From positions 992,001-1,056,000 of the forward strand of contig NZ_BLRH01000034.1 in NCBI RefSeq assembly GCF_025996515.1: DNA of 64,000 nucleotides, written 5' to 3'. Both the position numbers and the translations under genes were made by a program. The notes under the pieces are model-generated. The model had not been told where the DNA came from, ran no database searches, and saw only the letters and a program-made list of their open reading frames with translations. The stretch comes from Rhizohabitans arisaemae. GTDB lineage: Bacteria > Actinomycetota > Actinomycetes > Streptosporangiales > Streptosporangiaceae. Of the stretch, positions 9,325-17,145 are shown piece by piece (the stretch's first letter is position 1; every line of letters starts with the position of its first letter).

Positions 9325-10100
9325 ACGACATCGCGGTGCGCGTCCTGCACACCTCCGCGGAGTTCGAGGAGGCCTGCCTGTTCTTCGGCGGCATCTGGAG
9401 CGCCGACCCCGGCGGCGGGCCGTTCCCGGCCGATCTCATGCGCGCGATGGCCCACGCCGGGAACTACGTGGCCGGGGCCTTCCGCGGCGGCCGCATGGTC
9501 GGCGCCTCCGCCGGGTTCTTCGGCGCCCCCGTGGGGGAGGTACTGCACTCGCACATCACCGGGACCCTGGCCGGGCAGGGGATCGGGTTCGCGCTCAAGT
9601 CGCACCAGCGCGAGTGGGCGCTCGCCCGGGGTCTGAGCCGGATCACCTGGACCTACGACCCGCTGATCCGGCGGAACGCCTACTTCAACACGGTCAAGCT
9701 CGGCGCGCTCCCCGAGGAGTACCTGCCCTCGTTCTACGGGGTGATGACCGACTCGATCAACGCGGGCGACGAGTCCGACCGGATGCTGATGGTGTGGCGG
9801 CTGTCCGAGCCGCACGTGGCCGCCGCGGTCCGGGGGGAACGGTGGGCCGTCCAGGCCCCGCCGGACGCCGTGTACGGGCTGACCGAGGAGGCCGGGCTCC
9901 CGGTGCTCGGCCGTACCGACGCGTCCACGGTCCTGGTGTCCCTCCCCGCCGACGTCGAAGGGCTGCGCCGGACCGACCCGGGAGCCGCCAGGGCGTGGCG
10001 GTACGCGCTGCGCGAGGTCATGACCGGGCTCCTGGACCAGGGCGCCAAGGTCATCGGTTTTCACGACAAGTCCGCCTACATCGTTCAACGGACCGCCTAA
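9321..10100 (+). CDS. GNAT acyltransferase of the COG3375 type
   Basis: A 259-residue acyltransferase starting at an ATG that overlaps the previous stop by four bases. The N-terminal half has GNAT features: VAGAFRGGRMVGASAGFF strand pair and the acyl-CoA loop around HITGTLAGQGIGFALK. The stretch RITWTYDPLIRRNAYFN is characteristic of the COG3375 predicted acetyltransferases that neighbour N-acylamino-acid racemases. In Geobacillus such a protein is a succinyl-CoA:D-amino acid N-succinyltransferase. I infer the same role: N-acylation of a D-amino acid before racemisation. Confidence 0.8.
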   Translation: MNDIAVRVLHTSAEFEEACLFFGGIWSADPGGGPFPADLMRAMAHAGNYVAGAFRGGRMVGASAGFFGAPVGEVLHSHITGTLAGQGIGFALKSHQREWALARGLSRITWTYDPLIRRNAYFNTVKLGALPEEYLPSFYGVMTDSINAGDESDRMLMVWRLSEPHVAAAVRGERWAVQAPPDAVYGLTEEAGLPVLGRTDASTVLVSLPADVEGLRRTDPGAARAWRYALREVMTGLLDQGAKVIGFHDKSAYIVQRTA

Positions 10101-10147
10101 GCAGGCGGGCAGATCGGAAGGAGTCGCGGCGTCAGCCGTACACCACC

Positions 10148-11248
10148 ATGAAAGTCACCGGAATCGAACTGCGCCGGATCGCGATGCCGCTGGTCGCCCC
10201 GTTCCGCACCTCGTTCGGCGTCGAGCACGACCGCGACGTCCTCCTCGTCCGGGCCGTCACGCCCGACGCCGAGGGCTGGGGCGAGTGCGTGGCCATGACC
10301 GAACCGCTGTACTCCTCCGAGTACGTCGACGGCGCCGCCGAGGTGCTCCGCCGATTCCTGATCCCGGCGCTCCCCGAGGACGTGGACGCGTACCGCGTGG
10401 GCCGCGCGCTGGAGCCGTTCAAGGGGCACCGGATGGCCAAGGCCGCCCTGGAGACGGCGATCCTGGACGCCTGGCTCCGCACCTCCGGGGAGTCCTTCGG
10501 CCGTTTCCTCGGCGCGGCGGCCGATCGGGTGCCCTGCGGGGTCTCGGTCGGCATCATGGACTCCGTCCCCGAACTCCTGGACGCGGTGGCCGGGTACATC
10601 GACGAAGGGTACGTCCGGATCAAACTCAAGATCGAGCCGGGCTGGGACGTGGAGCCGGTCCGCGCGGTCCGGGAGCGGTTCGGCGACGACCTGCTCCTGC
10701 AGGTCGACGCCAACGCCGCCTACACCCTGGTGGACGCCCCGCACCTGGCCAGGCTCGACGCCTTCGGACTGCTCCTGATCGAGCAGCCGCTCGCCAACGA
10801 CGACCTGGTGCAGCACGCGCAGCTCGCCAAGCGGCTCACGACCCCGATCTGCCTGGACGAGTCGATCGAGTCGGCCGAGCACGCCGCCGCGGCGATCACC
10901 CTCGGCGCCTGCTCGATCGTCAACATCAAGCCCGGGCGGATCGGCGGCTACCTGGAGGCCCGCCGGATCCACGACCTGTGCCGGGCCCACGGGATCGCGG
11001 TCTGGTGCGGCGGCATGCTGGAGACCGGTCTCGGCCGCGCCGCCAACGTCGCCCTCGCCGCGCTGCCCGGCTTCACCCTGCCCGGGGACACCTCCGGCTC
11101 CCGCCGGTACTACGCGACCGACATCACCGAGCCCTTCGTCCTGGAGGACGGCCACCTGCGGGTCCCCACCGGCCCCGGCCTCGGCGTCGATCCCATCCCC
11201 GCCGTTCTGGACGAGGTCACCGTCTCCACCGAGTGGATCACGCTGTAG
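10148..11248 (+). CDS. N-acylamino-acid racemase / o-succinylbenzoate synthase family
   Basis: A 366-residue enolase-superfamily enzyme of the MenC/NSAR group. Catalytic KxK is in RIKLKIEPG, metal ligands are in QVDANAAY, LIEQPL and LDESI, and the opposite-face lysine is in NIKPGRIGG. Both lysine faces are present, as needed for 1,1-proton transfer. The family contains o-succinylbenzoate synthases and N-succinylamino-acid racemases with overlapping activity. No other menaquinone gene is nearby and the upstream genes are an acyltransferase and a deacylase, so the racemase role is favoured. ATG 10148 lies 47 bases after the GNAT gene. Confidence 0.85.
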   Translation: MKVTGIELRRIAMPLVAPFRTSFGVEHDRDVLLVRAVTPDAEGWGECVAMTEPLYSSEYVDGAAEVLRRFLIPALPEDVDAYRVGRALEPFKGHRMAKAALETAILDAWLRTSGESFGRFLGAAADRVPCGVSVGIMDSVPELLDAVAGYIDEGYVRIKLKIEPGWDVEPVRAVRERFGDDLLLQVDANAAYTLVDAPHLARLDAFGLLLIEQPLANDDLVQHAQLAKRLTTPICLDESIESAEHAAAAITLGACSIVNIKPGRIGGYLEARRIHDLCRAHGIAVWCGGMLETGLGRAANVALAALPGFTLPGDTSGSRRYYATDITEPFVLEDGHLRVPTGPGLGVDPIPAVLDEVTVSTEWITL

Positions 11249-11260
11249 CCCGGCCTCGTC

Positions 11261-11291
11261 ACGCCTCCCCGTCTCCCCCTCGGGGAGGCGT
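11261..11291. terminator. Terminator hairpin between convergent genes
   Basis: A perfect 10-bp stem (ACGCCTCCCC with GGGGAGGCGT) encloses an 11-base loop just after the racemase stop. There is no long T-run. It lies between convergent genes and could serve both. Confidence 0.75.
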
Positions 11292-11315
11292 GCCCGGTTT
11301 CACCGCGGGTACGGC

Positions 11316-11966
11316 CTAGGCGCAGACCCCGCGGATCGCGCAGACCTTGGCCGCCATCTTCCGGGCGGACTTCTCGAAGGGCTTGACCTGGGTCCAGGTC
11401 GTCCGCCCGATCTCGCCGCCGTCGGTGTAGAAGATCAACGCCTTGCCGCGGCGTACGGCGACGCCCCGCTCCCCGTGTACGCCGTACTTACCCGTCTCGT
11501 GGGCGCGGACGCGCAGGCCCCGGTCGCCGACGGCCAGACCGCTCGTCCAATAGGTCTGCACGCGGCCGGGGGCGAGCTTCTCGGTGCGGCAGCGGCGCAG
11601 ATCGGCCTGGAGCCCGGCGAACGCGGCCTTGGCCGCCGCGGTGCTCCGATAGACCACCAGCTGTTCGTACTCACCGTAGGTCGGCTGGAAGTGGCCGATC
11701 GTCCGCGCGGCGACCCTGCCGACGTCGCGGGCCTTCCGGTACGCACACGGGTTGATCGGGAACGGGGTGCTCAGCTTGCTGTCCACCTCCCACCGCTCCT
11801 CGTCGCCGGGCTTACTCGGCTTCACCTTGGGCTCCAGCAGCAGGAAGCCCTTCGGGATCGCCGTGAGCTCCGCCTGCTCGGCCACCGCCGCGCCGCCGCC
11901 GAGCACGGTGATCAAGGTCGCGCCGACCGCCGCGATGGTCGTTCTCCGTCGAAACACTGTCGTCAT
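11316..11966 (-). CDS. Secreted protein, sensor-domain-like
   Basis: A 216-residue protein with an N-terminal signal peptide (basic MTTVFRRRT, hydrophobic core to about residue 27, cleavage likely after AVA). The mature part resembles the extracytoplasmic PknH-type or sensor domains of actinobacteria: paired cysteines (NPCAYR, LRRCRTE, VCAIRGVC), the stretch QLVVYRSTAAAKAAFAGL, and a final TTWTQVKPFEKSARKMAAKVC. This is a resemblance, not a firm assignment. The start ATG is preceded by GGAGGAAAGG. Confidence 0.75.
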   Translation of the reverse strand: MTTVFRRRTTIAAVGATLITVLGGGAAVAEQAELTAIPKGFLLLEPKVKPSKPGDEERWEVDSKLSTPFPINPCAYRKARDVGRVAARTIGHFQPTYGEYEQLVVYRSTAAAKAAFAGLQADLRRCRTEKLAPGRVQTYWTSGLAVGDRGLRVRAHETGKYGVHGERGVAVRRGKALIFYTDGGEIGRTTWTQVKPFEKSARKMAAKVCAIRGVCA

Positions 11967-12117
11967 CCTTTCCTCCGCCGGTTGGACTCCGGCCGAGGTT
12001 CTGAAGTTCACGGGGAACTTTGCCCGATCCGTCTGGATGCGGGCTTGAGGAAGCCCTGCAGCGCACCCCCAGCCGTTTACAGGTGGGCTGCAAGTACCGG
12101 CGGCCAGCGTGGGCGTC

Positions 12118-12672
12118 ATGCCCCGGAAGAGAAGAACGCCGACAGGGACCGACCAGGGGCGGCAGGGTGCCGCGAAGCGGCCGTCCGGCACCGGTGGAGG
12201 CGGCGGGGCGACGGTCAACCTGATCCTCTGCGGCCTCCTGCTCGTCGTCCTGGTGGGCGCGGGCATCGCGATCACCGCGACCGACGTGCGGCTGGCGCTC
12301 GGCCACACGGGCACCCTCGGCACCGCGACCGTCACCTCCTGCACCCCCGTCCGCAAGGGGCTCCACTGCACCGCGCATTTCGCGTTCGACGACCGGGCAA
12401 GGGAGCCCATCCTCGTCGACACCGTCGCGGACGTGCAGGTGGGCGAGGTCTTCCCGGCCGTGCTCACCCCCGAGGAAGACCTGGTGCTGCCCGCGGGGAC
12501 GCGCGGCGTATGGCGGGCGATCCTGCCCCTTGTCGCCATCCCCTTCGGCATCGCCCTCATCGCGTTCCTCTCCGCCCTGGTGATCCGCTCCAGAAAGGGG
12601 ATCCTGTGGACGGGGGCGCTGCTCCTGCCGCCGACCATCGCGATGATCATCGGGTTCGTCGCCGGGTCGTGA
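12118..12672 (+). CDS. Membrane protein, DUF3592-like
   Basis: A 184-residue protein with a charged cytoplasmic N-terminus, a membrane segment at about residues 31-55, an extracytoplasmic region of about 70 residues with two cysteines (TSCTPVRKGLHC), and two further membrane segments near the C-terminus. The arrangement recalls DUF3592-type proteins. ATG 12118 is chosen; an in-frame GTG at 12109 would add three residues. No ribosome site is obvious. It is divergent from the secreted gene at 11966. Function unknown. Confidence 0.6.
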   Translation: MPRKRRTPTGTDQGRQGAAKRPSGTGGGGGATVNLILCGLLLVVLVGAGIAITATDVRLALGHTGTLGTATVTSCTPVRKGLHCTAHFAFDDRAREPILVDTVADVQVGEVFPAVLTPEEDLVLPAGTRGVWRAILPLVAIPFGIALIAFLSALVIRSRKGILWTGALLLPPTIAMIIGFVAGS

Positions 12673-12749
12673 ACCCCTCCGAGGAGGTGCCTGAGGCCCC
12701 ACGCCGACGGGGTACGGGCCGCGCCGGATCGCCGGGCCCGCCGCCCGAG

Positions 12750-13868
12750 TCAGGCGAGGGCGTCGCGGACGACTTCGCCGAGGTGGTTGAAGGTGCTGTA
12801 GTCGCCGGAGGAGACCCGGTTCTTGGTCACCGCGATCACCACGCCGGTGGCGGTGTCGGCGTAGGCGGCCGTCCCGCCGCTCCCCGCCATCCCGAACAGG
12901 GTCGGCCCGTCCAGCGGCCCGAAGAAGCCGATGTCGTAGCCGAGTCCCCGGGTGACCGGGAACCCGATGACCTCGTCGGTCCCGGAGACCGCCGGCGTGG
13001 TGACCTCGCGCAGCCGCTCGGGGGAGATCAGGCGGACGCCGTCCACCTCGTCCATGAGCGCCGCGTACATCCGGGCGATCGCGCGGGCGGAGAAGGTGCC
13101 CCCGGCCGGGATGTCAGAGGTGAGCACGTCGGTCCGGTTGCCGAACTCCGCGCTCGGGAGCGCCGCCATCGGGGCCGCGGTGTAGCCGTCCACCACCCGG
13201 AAGAATGGGATCTCCGACAGGTCGGGCATCTCACCCATGTCCATGGGGACCTCGTCGAGGACGGCCACCCGTCCCAGCTCGGCGGCCGGGACGCCGAAGA
13301 AGAGCTCGCCGTCCACGCCGAGCGGGAGGGCGATCTCCTCCCGCAGCACCTGCGAGATCGGCTTGCCGACGGCCCGGCGGACGATCTCCCCGATCAGGTA
13401 GCCGTAGCTCTGGGGGTGATACCCGGTCTTGGTGCCCGGCTCCCACCAGGGCTTGGCCGCGGCGACCGCGGCGACCATCTTGTCCCAGTCGCACAGGTCC
13501 TCCGGCGTGGTGTCCGCCGGAAGCCCCGGCACACCCGCCGTGTGGGTGAGGGCGTGCCGGATCGTCGCCTTGTCCTTGCCGTGGGCGCCGAACTCGGGCC
13601 AGAGCTCGGCGATCGGGGTGTCGTATCCGAAGACCCCGCGCTCGGCGAGGACGTGCACGACGGCCGAGGTGACGCCCTTGCCGGTGGAGGTGCCGTAGAC
13701 CAGGGTGCCGGAGGCGACCGGGCGGCCCGTGGCCGGGTCGGCGACGCCGGCCGCCACGTCGGCGAGCGGCTCCCCCCGCCGGTAGACGGCGACCTGCAAG
13801 CCCGTCTCCGCACCGGACTCGACCAGCCGCTCGGCGGCTTCCCGAACCCGCTTCGCCACATCAGTCAT
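12750..13868 (-). CDS. Serine hydrolase, class C beta-lactamase-like esterase
   Basis: A 372-residue protein of the beta-lactamase/transpeptidase-like family. The nucleophile motif is STGK (SxxK) near residue 70, the Tyr motif is in GYHPQSYGYL, and the third motif is GSGGTAAYAD in place of KTG. HALTHTAGVPG is typical of EstB/LpqK-like esterases rather than true beta-lactamases. There is no signal peptide, so it is cytoplasmic. ATG 13868 begins MTDVAKRV. A 16-bp palindrome lies 59 bases upstream (13927-13942). Confidence 0.85.
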   Translation of the reverse strand: MTDVAKRVREAAERLVESGAETGLQVAVYRRGEPLADVAAGVADPATGRPVASGTLVYGTSTGKGVTSAVVHVLAERGVFGYDTPIAELWPEFGAHGKDKATIRHALTHTAGVPGLPADTTPEDLCDWDKMVAAVAAAKPWWEPGTKTGYHPQSYGYLIGEIVRRAVGKPISQVLREEIALPLGVDGELFFGVPAAELGRVAVLDEVPMDMGEMPDLSEIPFFRVVDGYTAAPMAALPSAEFGNRTDVLTSDIPAGGTFSARAIARMYAALMDEVDGVRLISPERLREVTTPAVSGTDEVIGFPVTRGLGYDIGFFGPLDGPTLFGMAGSGGTAAYADTATGVVIAVTKNRVSSGDYSTFNHLGEVVRDALA

Positions 13869-13926
13869 GATCAATGCTCTCCCGCCCTCCGGGGCCCTCC
13901 CGGGCACCCGTCTTGTCGATAACCAC

Positions 13927-13942
13927 TTGGTTAATTAACCAA
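13927..13942 (-). promoter_or_regulatory. AT-rich 16-bp palindrome upstream of the serine hydrolase
   Basis: TTGGTTAATTAACCAA is a perfect palindrome, strikingly AT-rich for this genome, and its arms extend imperfectly to CAC and GTG. It has MarR/TetR operator geometry. No regulator gene is adjacent. Confidence 0.7.
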
Positions 13943-14099
13943 TGTGTTAACTATAGCCCACGATCGGGTGGCGTCAACCCGTGACCCACCCGAAGAGCGC
14001 ATGCTGAAATATCGCTATAAGATCCACTTCAGCCCATACCTGCTGAAGATGTCTGCACCCACCGCAAGTAGCGCAAGTACGACATGGACGGAATCTCCC

Positions 14100-14915
14100 A
14101 TGAGCACTATGAGTGACCCGGAATGGCAGCCAATCGACCTCGGAGTCGACCGACCACACTCCGCGCGAATCTGGAACTACTGGCTCGGTGGGAAGGACAA
14201 CTACGCGGCCGACCGTGACGCCGGGGACATGGTCGCCCAGCTCATCCCCGGGATCACCGACTCGGCCCGCGCCGACCGGGCCTTCCTCGGCCGCTGCGTC
14301 CGCCATCTCGTCGCCGACCTGGGCATCCGCCAGTTCCTCGACATCGGCACCGGGCTGCCCACCGCCGACAACACCCACGAGGTCGCCCAGCGACTCGCCC
14401 CGGAGAGCCGGATCGTCTACGTCGACAACGACCCGCTGGTCCTGGCGCACGCGCGGGCCCTGCTGGTGAGCTCCCCGCAGGGCACCACCCGCTACATCGA
14501 CGCCGATCTGCGCGAGCCGGCCCGCATCCTCGAATCCGCCCGGGAGACCCTCGACTTCAGCCGGCCTGTCGCGATCATGCTCCTGGGGATCCTGCACCAC
14601 ATCGTGGACGACGACGAGGCCTACCGGATCGTCCGGCAGCTGATCGACGCCGTTCCCCCGGGCAGCTGCATGGTGCTCGCGCACGCCACCGCCGAAGTGC
14701 ACGGGGAGGCGATGCACGAGGCGATGCGGCGGTTCATGGAGATGGGCGGCACCCCGATCGTGGCCCGCGACCGCCACCGCCTCGCCGGATTCTTCGACGG
14801 CCTGGAGCTGCTGGAACCCGGCGTGGTCTCCTGCTCCCGCTGGCGCCCCGAGACCGGTCCCGGCGAGGCGCCCGCCGAGGTCTCCCAGTTCTGCGCCGCC
14901 GGGATCAAGCGCTGA
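14100..14915 (+). CDS. SAM-dependent methyltransferase, DUF574 family
   Basis: A 271-residue protein with the family hallmark DRPHSARIWNYWLGGKDNY near the N-terminus, the SAM-binding loop FLDIGTGLPT, the acidic VYVDNDPLVL after strand 2, and LGILHHIVDD. DUF574 methyltransferases are abundant in mycelial actinomycetes; substrates are unknown. I take ATG 14100 (MSTMSDPEW); in-frame ATGs upstream (near 14001) would add a basic segment. The inverted repeat CTTCAG/CTGAAG (about 14027-14048) sits upstream. Monocistronic by context. Confidence 0.85.
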   Translation: MSTMSDPEWQPIDLGVDRPHSARIWNYWLGGKDNYAADRDAGDMVAQLIPGITDSARADRAFLGRCVRHLVADLGIRQFLDIGTGLPTADNTHEVAQRLAPESRIVYVDNDPLVLAHARALLVSSPQGTTRYIDADLREPARILESARETLDFSRPVAIMLLGILHHIVDDDEAYRIVRQLIDAVPPGSCMVLAHATAEVHGEAMHEAMRRFMEMGGTPIVARDRHRLAGFFDGLELLEPGVVSCSRWRPETGPGEAPAEVSQFCAAGIKR

Positions 14916-15007
14916 CCCGGGCCTGACGGGCGTACCGCACACGGGACACGGCCCGCGATACGGCATGGCTCCGGGCGGGTCGGACCTTCTTCGTCAATCC
15001 TGTCCTC

Positions 15008-15799
15008 ATGGGGTGTCCAGAAGATCGAGATTCCGGCGAAAGCGCCGTACTCCCAGTTCAGGGATTCGGTGGCACGCGTACCGCGGCGGCACGGCTCGCC
15101 GTCGCGGTCCTGTTCGCGGCGGGGACGGTCGCGGGGACGGCGGCGCCCGCCGAGGCGGTGTCGCGTGGCACCATCGTATCCGCCGCCTGGGGCGAGTACG
15201 GCGACGTGTCCCGCAACGCCGAGTATCCGCCGGGCAGCAACTGCAACTTCTACACCGGGGTCCTGCGGCGCTGGAACCCCTCGGCCCGGTGCCCGGCCAC
15301 GGGCGGGGTCCGCTGGCGGGCCAGCCCCTGGTGCGCGGACTTCGCCAGGTACGTCTGGGGCGGCAGCGGGGTGTACCACGTCGACGTCCCCGCCTACCGC
15401 GGCGCCGCCCTGACCGGGCTGGCGAGCTCGTTCCGGGACTACGGCCTCGCCTACGGGACCTGGTATCCGCGGTCCGGCGGGTACACCCCGCAGCCCGGGG
15501 ACGCGATCAGCTTCGACTGGAACGGGAACGGCCGCATCGACCACGTGGGGCTGGTCACCTCGGCCACCTCGGACACGGTGTACACCGTCGAGGGCAACCG
15601 GGGGAACCGGGTGAGCGCCCGCACCTACTCCCGGCACAACACCACCATCGCCGGCTACACCGCACCCGTGCGGACCTCCTACGACCCGGGGTACGGCGGC
15701 CCGGAGGGCTACCCGCCCTACTCCCCCTACACCCGATGCCTCGGCTTCCGCCGCCGCGACGGAAATCCGATGTGGAAGTTTGGCGGGACTAAGGCATAG
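15008..15799 (+). CDS. Secreted CHAP-domain amidase/peptidase
   Basis: A 263-residue exported protein with a signal sequence (about residues 23-50, cleavage after AEA). The mature domain has the CHAP/NlpC-type catalytic elements: WCADFARYVWGG with the cysteine nucleophile and NGRIDHVGLV with the histidine, followed by VEGNRGNRV. It would cleave peptide bonds in peptidoglycan cross-links or stems, or amide bonds at the glycan. ATG 15008 lacks a clear ribosome site. The next gene starts nine bases after the stop, so the two may be cotranscribed. Confidence 0.8.
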   Translation: MGCPEDRDSGESAVLPVQGFGGTRTAAARLAVAVLFAAGTVAGTAAPAEAVSRGTIVSAAWGEYGDVSRNAEYPPGSNCNFYTGVLRRWNPSARCPATGGVRWRASPWCADFARYVWGGSGVYHVDVPAYRGAALTGLASSFRDYGLAYGTWYPRSGGYTPQPGDAISFDWNGNGRIDHVGLVTSATSDTVYTVEGNRGNRVSARTYSRHNTTIAGYTAPVRTSYDPGYGGPEGYPPYSPYTRCLGFRRRDGNPMWKFGGTKA

Positions 15800-15808
15800 T
15801 CGAGTGCT

Positions 15809-16330
15809 ATGTCAGATTCAGTGGATATCCAGGTGCTTGATCCGGACGATGTCGACGAGGTCGGACCGCTGTGGAAGGCGCTGCACGAGCACCACCACCA
15901 AACGGCCCCCCACGTCGGCGAGGTCCTGACGATGAACGACCCGGACGAGTCCTGGCGCCGGCGGCGGCTGCGGTACGCCGAGTGGCTCGCGGCACCCGGG
16001 GCGTTCGCGCTGGTCGCCCGGGAGGACGGCCGGGTCCTGGGCTACACCGTGGTGCGGATCGAGGACCCCGAGCAGGGGGCGATGTGGGGCCGTACGGGCC
16101 GCGCCGCCGTGGTGGAGACGCTGTCGGTCCTGCCCGGGGCCCGCGGCACCGGGGTGGGCGGCGCGCTGATCGGCGCGATCAAGGATCGGGTCCGCGCCGA
16201 GGGGGTGCGGACCCTGGACCTTCACGTGCTCGCGAACAACCACGACGCGATCCGCTTCTACGAGCGGCACGGGCTGCGCCCGGTCGTGACGTTCATGGTG
16301 GGCCACCTCGACGCGGGCGGCCCGTCGTAG
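15809..16330 (+). CDS. GNAT family N-acetyltransferase
   Basis: A 173-residue single-domain GNAT. Motif A is LSVLPGARGTGVGGALIGAI (acetyl-CoA pyrophosphate loop RGTGVG) and motif B is DLHVLANNHDAIRFYERHGLRP. The acceptor substrate cannot be read from sequence. It follows the CHAP gene closely and converges with the SDR gene, their stops four bases apart. Confidence 0.85.
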   Translation: MSDSVDIQVLDPDDVDEVGPLWKALHEHHHQTAPHVGEVLTMNDPDESWRRRRLRYAEWLAAPGAFALVAREDGRVLGYTVVRIEDPEQGAMWGRTGRAAVVETLSVLPGARGTGVGGALIGAIKDRVRAEGVRTLDLHVLANNHDAIRFYERHGLRPVVTFMVGHLDAGGPS

Positions 16331-16334
16331 CCGG

Positions 16335-17111
16335 CTAAGGGCGGAGCAGGGCCTCCGCGCCGCCGTCGGCGTAGAGGATCTGCCCGGTCATGAACGAGTT
16401 GCCGGGACCCACCGTCCAGGCGAGCAGCGAGGCGATGGCGTCCACGGGGCCGGGGAAGCCCAGCGGCTGCGGCATCATGGCCGCCACCAGTTCCCGGGCG
16501 GTTGGCTCGTCGAGGATGAACCTCCTGGCGGTGGCGGTGTCCACGACGCCCGGGGCGACGGCGTTGAGCGGGATGCCGGCCCCCGCCCAGTCGGGGCCGA
16601 CGGCGGCACGGCGCAGCCACCGGTTGAGCGCCAGCTTGCTGGAGGCGTAGACGGTCTGGCCGTACCCGGCCGCGACGACCTTGGCCGCCGCCTCGGCCGC
16701 CGCCTCCTCGTCCAGCGTCAGGCACGCCTCGGCCAGGCCCTCGTCCGCCGCGACGACGGCGCTCAGCGAGGAGACGACGACGGCGCGGGGCCGGTCGGAG
16801 CGGGCCAGGAGCGGACGCACCGCGTCGAGGGTGGCGAGGGTGCCGAAGAAGTTCACCCGGACGGGGGCCGGGCTCAGGGCGCCGAGCCCGGCCACGGCCA
16901 CCAACCCGTGCACGGTGCCGCCCGAGACGGCGGCGACCCCTTCGGCCAGCCGCTTCCGGCCTTCCCGCGTGCCCAGGTCGGCGAGCACGTCGCCGTCGTT
17001 CAGGTCACAGCGGATCACCCGGTCGCCCCCCGCGGCGAGGAGATCGGCGGTGGCGGCGCCGATGCCGGAGGCGGCGCCCGTGACGACGTAGGTACGCGGT
17101 TCGTGGTTCAT
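16335..17111 (-). CDS. Short-chain dehydrogenase/reductase
   Basis: A 258-residue classical SDR with the nucleotide-binding TGAASGIG, the NAGA-equivalent VAVAGLGA (asparagine missing), the catalytic serine in VVVSSLSAV and the active-site YASSK. The short C-terminal half and insertion AEACLTLDEEAAAEAAA resemble 3-alpha-hydroxysteroid-dehydrogenase-like SDRs. ATG 17111 is chosen; an in-frame GTG six bases upstream is possible. A perfect inverted repeat (17122-17138) overlaps the likely promoter. Confidence 0.85.
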   Translation of the reverse strand: MNHEPRTYVVTGAASGIGAATADLLAAGGDRVIRCDLNDGDVLADLGTREGRKRLAEGVAAVSGGTVHGLVAVAGLGALSPAPVRVNFFGTLATLDAVRPLLARSDRPRAVVVSSLSAVVAADEGLAEACLTLDEEAAAEAAAKVVAAGYGQTVYASSKLALNRWLRRAAVGPDWAGAGIPLNAVAPGVVDTATARRFILDEPTARELVAAMMPQPLGFPGPVDAIASLLAWTVGPGNSFMTGQILYADGGAEALLRP

Positions 17112-17121
17112 GTCCACTATG

Positions 17122-17138
17122 AATACACCGAATGTATT
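17122..17138 (-). promoter_or_regulatory. Inverted repeat at the SDR promoter
   Basis: AATACA-CCGAA-TGTATT is a perfect 6-5-6 inverted repeat 11 bases before the SDR start, in an AT-rich island. Probable operator of a TetR-like repressor not encoded beside it. Confidence 0.6.
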
Positions 17139-17145
17139 TATTCAG

